Source of the DNA: Streptomyces sp. MUM 203J
GTDB taxonomy: Bacteria; Actinomycetota; Actinomycetes; Streptomycetales; Streptomycetaceae
Assembly: GCF_022414595.1 (NCBI RefSeq)
Contig: NZ_JADWYO010000018.1
Coordinates: 1-64,000, forward strand
Direction: 5' to 3'
DNA length: 64,000 bases
The position numbers and the translations under genes were made by a program. Below, piece by piece: positions 8,401 through 20,400 of the stretch; within the stretch, counting starts at the first letter, position 1, and the number at the start of each line of letters is the position of its first letter. The notes under the pieces are model-generated. The model made no database searches. It saw only the letters and a program-made list of their open reading frames with translations, and was not told the DNA's origin.

Positions 8401-11400
8401 GCGCAGCGCCTGGGGGTCGGTGGCGTCGGCCGAGAGGTAGCGGACCTCCCCGCGCCCTCGTGCTGCGTGCAGTCGTGCCTCGATGGAGGCGTCCTGCGGC
8501 CTGCGGCCGAGCCACACCACGCGGGCGCCGTGGTTCTCCGTGACGTGTCGGGTCCACGCCTCGCCGAGGCCGCCCGCGCCGCCGATGACGACGTAGACGC
8601 CGCCCTCCCGGTAGGGAACCGTCGCCGGGTGGGCCGAGGCCGACGGCACGAGCCGCAGACGCAGCCACTGACCCGAGCGGCGCACCCAGGTGCCGCCGGG
8701 GGTGTGGACCGGCATGCCGGCGAGCGCCTCCGCCGTCTCCGTCGCCTCGTCGAGATCGACGCGGCGGACGGTCCAGTGGCCGTACTCGCGCTCCAGCGAC
8801 CCGAACAGGCCGTGCAGGGCCGCGTGCGCCGGGCGGGTCGCCTCGCCCGGGCACGTCGCGAGGGCGTTGCGGGTGATCAGCGTGACGCCGAGGGAACGGG
8901 CGTCGCCGTCGGCCCGTAGCAGTGCCTTGACCATGCGGAACGCCGCGATCACGCCGTCCTCCCGGGCGGCGGCGAAACCGGTGGTGTCCATCGCGTGCGG
9001 CGCGGTGTCCGGCGCGATCCACAGCAGGTGGTCGATCTCTCCCATGGCCTTCAGCGCGACGGTGTTCTCCTCGGCCGAGGCGCTCGGTGCGAGCGGCCAG
9101 GCCCGGGCCTGGGGGAAGTGCCGGACGATCCCGGCGAGCTGCTCGTCCGAGGCGCCGACCACGAGCACCCGGTCCCGGCCGGACGCGGGGGTCTCGCCCG
9201 GCTCCCCGGCTGGCACCGGCTCCCACGCCGGCGCGAAGAGAGAGGGGGCGGGCTCGGGGACGGCCCGCGAGGTGTAGCCGGTCATCCGGACCCGGACGGC
9301 TCCCTCCTCGTCGACAAGGTCGATGTCGAGCCGCCCGAGCGCGCCCGCCGCCCGCTGGGGGTCCGTGACGCGGACCACGGCCCACATGGTCTCCTCGCAG
9401 GGGCCGTGGAGCTCCAGCGCGTCCAGCGCGAACGGCACCACGACCTCGCCGGAAGGCGGTCCGGAGCCGTCGAGCGTCAGCGCCGCCGACGCCTGGATCG
9501 CCGAGTCCATCAGCGCGGGGCGCAGGATGTACGGGCATGGCTCGTCGGAAGGCTCGGAGAGGCGGGCGACGACGGTCCCGTCGCCGACGTAGGCCTCGTC
9601 GATCGCGCGGAGCGACGGTCCGTGGGTGATGCCCGCCGCGACCAGTGCCTCGGCGATCCGGGTGCCTGGTACGCGGGTCGGGCAGGCGGCGCGCAGAGCG
9701 GTCAGGTCGACGGGGGCCGGCGGGGAGTCGGTGGACCGCAGTACGCGGCCCTCGCTGTAGGAGCCCGCGTCGGGTGCCGCGGACCCGATCGTGACGGCGA
9801 CGCCCTCGCCGTCCGGCCGCACCATGACCTCCACGTCCAGCCGGCCGTCGACGGCCAGTGGGCGGACCCAGGTGACGTTGCGCATCCTGAGCGGGGCCGC
9901 GGGGTCTGCGCCGAGGGCCCGGGCCGCGGCCTCGCGGGCGAGCTCCAGGTGGACGACACCGGGCAGGACCCGGCCGCCGCGCACCCGATGGTCACGCAGA
10001 AGGAGCTCGTCACCGGTGAGCCGGACGGTACCCCGCAGGGTGCCGGGGGCGCCGGGGACGGGGGCCAGGCCGGTCAGGCGGGGATGGGCGGGGGCGACGG
10101 GGGTCTGCGCCACGGGCGCGGGAGCCGTCACGGGCGTGTCCTCCGCCGACGGGACGGACGGAGCGGGCTCGACCGGCGGTGTCCCCGTCGCCCAGTGGCT
10201 CTCGCGGGCGAAGGGATAGGTGGGCAGGGGAACCCGGCGCCGGCCGTGGCCCGCCCCGGGAAGGAGCCTCGCGAAGTGGAGCTCCGCGCCCTGCACGAAG
10301 AGTCCGGCGAGTGCGGTGAGGTCCGTGGTGGAGGCGGCCGGCACGCGGGACGCGGCCTCGCCCGTCAGGGCGCGCGGTCCGCCGAGTCCCTCCTCCAGGA
10401 CCTGGACCAGGTCCTCGCGGTCCCGTACGACGCAGGCGAAGCGGTGGGTGAAGTGCGCGCGGCCGACCGCGAGGGTCCAGGAGATGTCGCCGCAGTCGAG
10501 CGCGGTCTCCCGACGGCAGTGGGCGGCCAGGCGGGCCACCTGCCGGGCGAGTTGCTCACGGGAGCGCGCCGACAGCACGACGACGTGGGCCGGGGCGGGC
10601 GTGCGCGGGACGGGCACCGTCGGCGGCTCCTCCAGGACGACGTGGGCGTTCGTCCCGCTTGCGCCGAAGGAGCTGACCACGCCGCGGCGCGGGCCGCTCA
10701 CGGGGGTGGGCCACGGCTGGGTGCGGGTGTTCAGGTAGAACGGGCTGTCGTCGAGGCGGACGGCCTCGTTGGGCTTCTCGAAGTGCAGCGAGGCCGGTAT
10801 CCGGCCGTGCTTCATGCCGAGCAGCACCTTGAGGATGCCGGCGACTCCGGCCGCGTACTGGGTGTGGCCGAGGTTCGTCTTGACCGAACCGAGGGCACAG
10901 TAGCCTGTCTTGTCGGTGTTCTTGCGGAACGCGCCGGTCAGCGCCTGGAACTCGATCGGGTCGCCCAGCTTCGTGCCGGTGCCGTGCGCCTCGACGAGCT
11001 GGATCGTCTCGACGTCGACCCCGGACCTGTCGTACACCTCGCTCAGCAGCCGCTCCTGGGAGACCGAGCTGGGTGCGGTGATGCCGTTGGTGGCCCCGTC
11101 GTGGTTGGTGCCGGACGCACGGATGACGCCGTGCACGTGGTCGCCGTCCGCGAGGGCGTCTTCGAGCCGCTTCAGGACCAGGACGCCGACCCCCTCGCCC
11201 GGGACGAAGCCGTCGGCGCGGTGGTCGAAGGCGCGGCAGCTCCCGGTCGGCGAGAGCATGCCGGCGCGGCCTGCGAGGTCGAACAGGCGCGGGGTGCTCT
11301 GGACGTAGACGCCGCCGACGAGTGCCGTGTCCGTCTCCCGCGACCACAGGTCCTTGCAGGCCAGGTCGAGGGCGACGAGGGAACTGGAGCAGGACGTGTC

Positions 11401-14400
11401 GACCGCGATGGCCGGGCCTTTGAGGTCGAGGAAGTACGCGATCCTGCCGGGCACGAGGGATCCGAGGTTCCCCCAGAACGCCTGGGCCGGGGCGTCCTCG
11501 TCGAGGAGGTTCCGGTAGTCGCCCTCCCAGCAGCCGACGTAGACCCCGCAGTCCCGTTCGTTGATCGCGTTCCCGGCGTATCCCGCGTCCTCGAGGGCCT
11601 TCCAGGACTCTTCGAGGAGAAGCCGCTGCTGGGGGTCCATGACGGCGGCCTCGACCCCGGAGATGTTGAAGAACAGGGGGTCGAACTCGTCGATGTGGTC
11701 GAGGAAGCCGCCCCGCGTGCAGCGGGGGTTGCCGACGTCGTCCACAGCGGGCAGGGGCCAGCGGGTCGCCTCACGGGTGAGGTCGTGGCCCTCCGCGAGG
11801 TGGTGCCACAGCTCGTCGAGCGACTGCGCGGCCGCGAACCGTCCGCTCATCCCGACGACGGCGATCGGCCCGCGGCCGCTCGTCTCCCGCCGGAGCACGT
11901 CGGCGGTTTCGGGCGGCGCCGGGGCCACAGACAGGGGGGCGTTGACGGGCGCCGGGAGGGCCAGGGCCTCGCGGTGGACGTCGAGGACATGGGCGACGAG
12001 GCGGTCGGCCGTGCTGTGGTCGTAGATGGCGCTGGTGGTCAGGTCGAGGCGGAGCGTCTCGTTGAGTTCGTGTACGAAGCGGACACCGAGGATGGAGTCG
12101 AGCCCGAACTCGGCGAAAGCGCGCCCGCCGTCGATCTCCCTCTCGTCCATGGCCAGCGCGTCGGCCAGCTTCGCGCGCACCACCGAGCGGACCTGCTCGC
12201 CGAGCCGCGCCGGGGGCCGCCCGGCCGCGGCGTCGCCGGCCTCGGCACTCGCCGGAGGCGGGGCGGAGGCCGGGTGCGTCGGCCGGGCCGCGTCCACGGT
12301 GTCGGGGACGCCGGCGGCCCGGTCGGCGGCAGCCGCGCCACCGGCATCGGGCGTGCCGACGGCTTCGAGGTCGCCGGCCCAGTACCGGTCGCGGGCGAAC
12401 GGATACGTGGGCAGCGAGATCCTCCGGGGCGTGGTGGAGCCGTGCAGGGCGGGCCAGTGCGGCGTCACGCCCTCGGTCCACAGGGCGGCGATCTTCGAGA
12501 GCTTGCCCGTCTCGGCCCAGCGGGTCACCAGGAGCTCCCTTAGCTCCTCGTCCTCGGTCAGTTCCGCCAGGGCGCCGCGCGTGTGCCCGACGGTGCCCCG
12601 GTACACCCCGGGGGCGGCGGTGTCCTGTTCCAGGTACGCCCGCAGGGTCTCGCTCAGTTCGGCCACCGAGGTCACGACCACGGCGAGGCGTTCTTCCCAG
12701 GCCACTCGCCCGGTCTGGAGGGTGAAGGCGAGATCGGCGAGGTCGACCCCGGAACCGGTCCCGGCAAGGTGGTCCGCCAGGCGCCCGGCGTGGTCTCGCA
12801 GTTGCTCCGGGGTGCGGGCGGACAGGACGACCAAGTGCTCTGCTCCGGCCTGGGCCGACGCCCGGCCGGGGGCTGACTCGGACACGTGTTCCTCCAGGAT
12901 GACGTGTGCGTTCGAGCCACCGGCGCCGAAGGACGAGACCGAGGCCAGCCGCGGACGGTCGCTCGGCCAGTCGGCGAGCTCGCGCTGGACGAAGAAGGGA
13001 GTTCGGTCCAGGTCGAGGCCGGGGTTGAGTTCCTCGGCGTGCAGGCTGGGGGCGAACTGTTTGTGCTGCAGCTGCAGGACGGCCTTGGCCAGTCCCGCGA
13101 CACCGGCGGCGGCTTCGAGGTGCCCGATGGACGACTTGACGGAGCCGAGGGCGCAGAACCGCCGGTCGGCCGTGTCCTGCGCGAAGGCGAGGGTCAGGCC
13201 CTTCACCTCGATCGGGTCACCGAGCTCGGTGCCGGTGCCATGCGCCTCGACGTAGCCGATGTCGCGGGCGGAGACCTCGGCGCGGTCCAGCGCGTCACGG
13301 ATCAGTTCGGCCTGGGCGCCGGGGCTCGGCACCGTGTAACCGTGGGTGCGGCCGGCGTGGTTGACACTCGTGCCGCGGATCACCGCCAGCACCCGGTCGC
13401 CGTCGGCCTGGGCCCGTGAGAGGGGCTTGAGCAGCACCGCGCCGACACCCTCACCTGGGACGAAGCCGTCGCCGCCGCTGCCGAAGCTGCGTAGCCGGGG
13501 ACCCGCCGACAGCATGTCGGAACGGCACAGCTCCACGTAGTCGAGCGGGTGCAGGTACAGGTTGACCCCGCCGGCGATGGCCGCTTCGCAGGAGCCCTGG
13601 TGCAGATGCTCGCACGCCTCGTGGACCGCGGTGAGGGAGGCCGAGCACATCGTGTCGATGGTCAGGCTCGGACCGCGCAGGTCGAGGATGTGGGAGGTAC
13701 GGGCGCTCAGCGACGCGAAGGACAGGGCCGGGACGATCGTCTCTCCGGACGGCAGGCGTCGCGCGCCGTGCCGGGCGTGGCCGGACTTGGTGACGCCTGC
13801 GAAGACCCCGACCCGCTTGCCGTGGCGGACGCCGAGTTCCTCGGGGGTGTATCCGGCGTCCTCCAGGACCTCCCAGGCCGCCTGGAGGAACAGACGCTCC
13901 TGCGGGTCCATCGCGTAGGCGTCGCGAGGGGCGATCCGGAAGAAGAGGGGGTCGAAGGCGGCGAAGTCGTCGAGGAAGCCGCCCCACCTGCTGTAGCTGC
14001 GGCCGGTGGTGATCGCGGTGGCGCGCACGGGCTCGTAGAAGCCTTCCAACGGCCAGCGGTCGGCCGGAATCTCGCGGATCCGGTCCCGTCCGGCCTTGAG
14101 GTTCTCCCAGAATTCGGTGAGGTCCGCGGCGCCCGGATAGCGCCCCGTCATGCCGATGACGGCGATGGGCTCCCGCTTCGTGCGGGACGCGGCGCCCGAG
14201 GGCCGGGGGGTGGGCGTCCGCCCGGCGGACTCGCCGGTCCGCGGGGCCGAACCCCGTGGCACGTGCTCCGACATCAAGGGCCTCGGCGCCAGGTGCTCCG
14301 CGATCGCGCGCAGGGTCGGGAACTCGTAGAAGACCGTCTTCGAGACCTCGCCGTACGTGAGGGCCAGCTCCCTGTTGAGCTGCACGATCATGATCGAGTC

Positions 14401-17400
14401 CAGCCCCATGGCGTTGAGAGGGGCGTCGCCGTCGACGGCGCCCGGTGCGGTCCCGGTGACCCGGGCGAAGGTCTCGGCGAGACGGCGCAGCGTCTCACCG
14501 ACGACGTGATCGGGGTCCGCCGGTGCGGGCGCGGCGGCACGGGCCGGTGCGGGCGGCTGCGTGCCGGGGCCGTCCGGGGTCGCCGGGACGCGGGTCGGGT
14601 CTCCGTGGTGGACCCATACCCGTCCTTCGTCGCCCAGTCGCCAGCTGCGGACAAGCGCCTCAATGCCCTCCGCGGATTCCATGGGGGTCAGGCCCCGGCT
14701 CTGCCGGAGGCGGGCTCGTACGGACTCGTCGACGGTCATCCCGCCCTCCCGCCACAGCGGCCAGGCGAGCGAGAGGGTGCGCCCCGAACGTTCCCCGGCG
14801 GCGACGCGTGCGCCCCGCAGCAGGGCGAAGGCGTCCAGGAAGGCGTTGGCCGTGGCGTAGTCCGCCTGTCCGGGGTTGCCGGTGATCGCGGAGCCGGAGG
14901 AACAGAGCAGGAGGAAGTCGAGGGGGGCGTCGCCCACGGCGCGGTCGAGATGGACGAGTCCGTCGGCCTTCGGCGCGAGGACGTCGCTCCACTCCTGCGC
15001 CGTCTTGTTCACCAGCGCCGCGTCGTGTAGCACTCCCGCGCAGTGGACGATGCCGTGCAGGTCCGCGTCGCGCTCACGGATGTCCTTGACGAGGTGGCGT
15101 ACCTCCTCCTGGCGTGAGATGTCCGCCCGCGCGTACCGGGCGGCGGCGCCGGCGGCACGCAACTCGTCGAGGAGTGTGTCGATCCGTGCGTCGCGCGGTG
15201 AGCGGCCGGTGAGGACGAGCGTCGGACCGGCGACGTCGCGGGCGATGGCGCGGGCGACAACGGCACCGATGCCGCCCGCGCCTCCGGTGATCAGATAGAC
15301 GCCGCCGTCGCGCCACGGCACGGTCGTGTCACCCGCCGGCGCGGTGGCGTGCCGCCAGGTGAGGACGGAGCGGACGCCGTCCTGGTGGAACACGAGGTCG
15401 TCGTCGGCGGCGCGGGCGTTCTCGGCCACGAGGGCGGCGACGGTCGCACCGTCGGGGACCTGCCCGCCGGAGACGTCGAGACAGACGAGCTGTGCGGTGA
15501 GCGAGGGGTCCTCGGCCGCGGCGGTGCGCAGCAGGCCGGCGAGAGCCAGGTGGACGGTGTCGTCGCCCCCCACGGGCGCCACGACCTGCACGAGCGTGCG
15601 GTCGGCCGACACCTCGGCGACGACGTCGCGCACGATCTCGAACACCTGCCGTGAGACGTCCCCGAAGCGGCTGTCGAGACGTTGTCTGCTGCTCTCGGCG
15701 GTGAAGCACCGCACATCCCCGATCCGCCGCTCGACGGGCTCCCGGGCGGTGGCGAGCGCTCCGCACAGGATCACGACGCGGCGCGGCGGCGTGCCGTGAC
15801 CCGCTTCGTCGTGCGCGGGCGCGGGCTTCGGGATCCGGCGGGGCACGAGAAGCGCGGTCCCGGTGGTGGGCCGGTGAGCCTCTCGCGACCGGGCCGGCCG
15901 GTCCGGCGCGGCGCCGGGGATCCAGTACCGTTCGCGCCCGAACGGGTAGGTCGGCAGGTGGACGCGCCGGGGCGTCGACGCCCCGTACAGCGCGCGCCAG
16001 TCGACCGCGTCCCCTTCGGCCCAGCGGGCGAGCAGACGTGCGGGATCACCGTCCCGCGCGACAGGTGCGCTGTCGCCGGAACGCCGGGCGACCGTGCCCC
16101 GGACCCCGTGCCCGGGGTGTGCGCCGTCCTCGGTGAAGGCGCGCAGCCGGGTGACGAGTTCCCGGCGGGAGCCGACCACCCATCCGACGCGCTCGCGCAT
16201 CGCCTCACGCCCGGTCTGCAGGGTCCAGGCGAGCGGGCGCAGAGCGTGCGGCTCGGGCGTGCCTTCCAGATGGGCGAGCAGACCGAGGGCGACCTGGCGC
16301 AGTTGTCCGGGGGTTCGGGCCGACAGCGGGACGGCGACCGGTGTGCCGGCGACGTCGGCGCCGCCGTCGCGGGCGCCGCCCGCCGTGTACTCCTCCACGA
16401 CCACATGGCAGTTCACGCCGCCGAAGCCGAAGCTGCTGACCCCCGCCCGCCGTGGGTAGAGGGCGCCGCCGGGGCCGGGACGCCGCCGCCACGGCTCGTT
16501 CTCGCGCACGACGCGAAACGGCCCCTCGTCGAGTCGGAGGTACGGGTTGAGTTCGGCGCAGTGGAGCGAGGCCGGGATGACGCCGTGCCGCATGGCGAGC
16601 AGCACCTTGAGCAGCCCGGCGACGCCCGCGGCCGCCTCCAGGTGGCCTATGTTGGTCTTCACCGAGCCCAGCCCGATGTCCGCGCGGGGGCCGGCACCCA
16701 ACCGCCGGAACGCGGTGCGCAGCGCGTGGACCTCCACGGGGTCGCCGATCGCGGTGCCGGTGCCGTGGGTCTCGATGTAGTCGACGGTGTCCGGGTCGAT
16801 CCCGTTCATCGCCGTGCCGACCAGGTCGGCCTGGGCGTCGGCGTTCGGAGCCGTCAGGGAGTTGGCGCGCCCGCCGTGGTTCTCCGCACTGCCGAGGAGT
16901 ACGCCGAGGATCGCGTCGCCGTCCCGCTCGGCCGCGTCCAGCGGCTTCAGCACGAGGGCGCCGACGCCCTCGCCGCGCACATAGCCGTCCGCGTCCCGGG
17001 CGAAGGTGCGACACCGTCCGGTCGGGCTGAGCATCCCGGCCCGATGGGCGCTGACGAAGGTGTCCACGCCGAGCAGGAGGTTGACCCCGCCGGCGATCGC
17101 GAGGTCGCACGAGCCCGAGCGGATGGCCTCCATGGCACGGTGCACGGCGACGAGTGAGCTGGAGCAGGCCGTGTCGACGGGCTGGCTCGGGCCCCGGATG
17201 TCGAGGATGTACGAGATCCGGTTGACGAGCATGGAGTGGGCGTTGCCCGTGGCGGTGAACGCGTCGGGCTCGACGCCGTACGTCGTGAGCAGGGTCGCGT
17301 AGTCGGTGCCGGAGACGCCGAAGAAGAGGCCGGTGTTGCGCGGCAGGGCGCCGGGCGTGTACCCGCTGTCCTCGACGGCGCTCCAGACCGTCTCCAGGGC

Positions 17401-20400
17401 GAGGCGGTGCTGGGGGTCCATCAGCTCGGCCTCGCGCGGGTAGATCCGGAAGAACTCCGCGTCGAAGGTGTCGGCGTCGTCGACGACGCCCGCGTGGTGC
17501 GGGAACTCGGCCTCCTCGACGACGCGGGTGTAGGCCGCGTCGTGGCGGTGGACGGGGAACTCCGTGACGCAGTCCTTGCCTGCCGCGAGGTTGGACCAGT
17601 AGGTGTCGAGGTCGGGAGCCTGCGGGAAGCGCCCTGCGACGCCGATGACCGCGATGGGCACCGGGCGGTCGGCGCGACCCGGGGCGGGGCGGCTTCCTTC
17701 CCCGGGGCGGCTCTGGTGTGCCGTCCTGCCGGGCGGGACCTGGCCGGCCGGCGTCGGCGGGGGTGTCGGTGCCGGTGCCGGGGCCGATCGGTCCCGCGCG
17801 GTGCGGATCCGGTCCCCGAACTCGGCGACGAGATGAGCAGCGAGGGCGGCGAGCGTGTTCACGTCGAAGAACAGCACGGGGGTCGGCTCGATGCCGAGCG
17901 ACTCCTTGACGAGCTTGCTGAAGGCGACGAGCGAGACGGAGTCGAAGCCGAAGGCGTCGAACCCGGTGTGGGCGTCCAGTTCGTCGGCGTCGAATCTGAG
18001 GATGTCCGCGGCGAGCCGCCGCAGTTCGTCGACCGCGAAGGCGACGAGGGCGTCGTCGTCGCTCCGCGGCGGCGTCGGGTGGGCGGGCGGCTGCTCCGTC
18101 CGCGTGTCGGGGACCTGCACGGGTGTTCCTCTCCGTTCCACGTCCGTGTGGTGCGGGGCCGCGTCGGCGTCGCCCCACCCCATGCCGGTGAGTTCGGCCA
18201 GGACCCGGCCGTCGCGGTCGGCCAGCCGGACACGGCCACCGGGGGCGCCGGCCCCGGGAGGCGGGTCGAGGACCACGTACGCCACGTCGTCGGCGGCACG
18301 CTTGCCGCCGAAGAGGCGTACCTCGTCGATCCGGTGGGGGAACCGGCGCGGCCAGTCGGGCTCGCCGGCCTGTTTGGCGGCGAGGTGGACGCAGTGGGCG
18401 ACGGCCGCGAGGACGTGTGGGGCGATCCGTACGTTCCTCGGCGTGTGGTCCTGGCGGAGCCGCGGAACGGCGACCGTGAGGACCAGCCGTCCGCCCGGCA
18501 GCCAGTAGGCGCCGGACACCCCGCACCTCAGCGGCTCCGGGGTGACGCCTCCCTCTTCGAGTTCGGCAAGGACCTCCGTCCGGTCCAGGACGCGCGTGGC
18601 GTCGCGTCGCAGCCCTTCCGTACCGTCCGTCACCACCGGCCCGGCGTCCGGCGCGGCCCGCCCGTGGTCCGGGTGGACGTCGAACTCGGCGACGGGCGCG
18701 CGTGCCCCTGTCTCGTCCTCGCGGAACACGACGGCGCGGGCCGCGTCGCGGTCCACCGGGGTGAGGGTGGTGACCAGGCGCGCCGTGGCGGCCCAGGGGA
18801 CGGGGCCGTGCAGGCGCAGGCCGCTCACGCGCGGGGTGTCGGTGAAGCCGGTGACCTTCCCGAGGGCGAGCGCCAGGTCGACGACGAAGGTCGGGACGAT
18901 CCCGCGCACCTTGTCCTGGGCGCAGCCGTAGTCGGCGAGGTCGTCGAGGTGGACGTCCAGGCCGTACCGCAGCCCGTCGATGTCGGAGTGGTTGGCCCCG
19001 AGGAACGGATGCGGTTTCTCTCGCAGGGCCAGCGGTGCGGTGACGTGGGGAGCGCCGGGCTCGGGCTCTGTCCAGCAGCGCACCCGCTCGAACGGGTAGG
19101 CGGGAAGGGAGATCCGCCGGGGTGGCTGCGCGCCGGTGAGGGGCGTCCAGTCGACGCTGCCGCCGCCGGTCCAGGCGACGGCGAGTTCGCGTGCGGTCGC
19201 GGTGGACGGGTCGGTGTCGGCGAGTGCGGCTGCCTGGTCGTGGTCGCCGGCGAGGTAACGGTCGACGGCCTCGACGGCACCGGGGAGGTCCTTCGCGAGG
19301 AAGGCCCAGCGGCGCGGCAGCTCGTTCTTGCCGACGCGCAGCGTGTGCGCGATGGACGGCAGGTCGGCCTCGTCCGCCGATGCCAGGTAGTCGCGGAACC
19401 GGGCGAGCGAGGTCTCCAGCGCGGTGTCGGTCATCGCGGAGAAGACGAACAGGTCCGGCCCTTGCGGCCCGCCGGTGCGCGGGCCGGGCCGGGCGGTGTA
19501 CTCCTCGACGACGATGTGCGAGTTCATGCCGCCCGCGCCGATGGAGGTGATGCCCGCGCGAAGGGGGTGGACGACGGTGGATCCGTTCTCCGTCGTGACG
19601 GCGGGTTTCCACTCGCTGAGTTCGCGCTGTACGTGGAAGGGCGTGTCCTCGAAGTCGATGTCCGGGTTGAGCTCCTCGCTGTGCAGGGAGGGGACGAGGG
19701 TGCGTTCGCGGAGCTGGAGGATCACCTTCGCGAAGCCGATCATTCCGGCCGCGTGCAGCAGGTGCCCCATGTTCGACTTGACCGACCCCAGCGCGCAGAA
19801 CTGCTTGTCCCGTGTGTGCCTGCCGAACGCCGTGGTGAGCGCCCTGACCTCGATCGGGTCGCCGAGTGAGGTGCCGGAGCCGTGGCCCTCGACGTAGGTG
19901 ATGGTGCGTGGGTCGACGCCGGAGTCGTCGATGGCCTTCTCCACGGCGCGGGCCTGCATCCGCGGGTTGGGGACGGTGAAGCCGTTGCGCACCCCGGCGT
20001 TCGAGAGCGCGGTGCCCTTGATGACGGCGTGGACGTGGTCGCCGTCGCGCTCGGCTTCGGCTAGCGGCTTGAGCACCATGGCGCCGACGCCCTCGCCGAG
20101 GATCGTGCCGTCCGCGCCGAGTCCGAAACTCCGGATGACGTCGGAGGTGGCGGTGGTGAAGTGCTCGTGCGAGGAGGTGATGAGGTTGTAGGGGTGCAAC
20201 AGGAGGTTCGCGCCTCCGGCGACGACCATCTTGCACTCGCCTGTCCGGAGCATCTGCACGGCCTGGTGTATGCAGGTCGACGAGCCGGAGCACATCGTGT
20301 CCAGGAAGATCGACGGCCCGCTGAAGCCGTAGAAGTACGACAGCATGTTGGGAATCGTGGCCATGTAGCTGCCGGTGGCCGGGGCGCCGCGGGTCAGGCT

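Noticed and set aside
8995..12543. A long plus-strand frame over modules 4-5
   Set aside because: It is a compositional shadow of the PKS, with no start signal and no recognisable domain.
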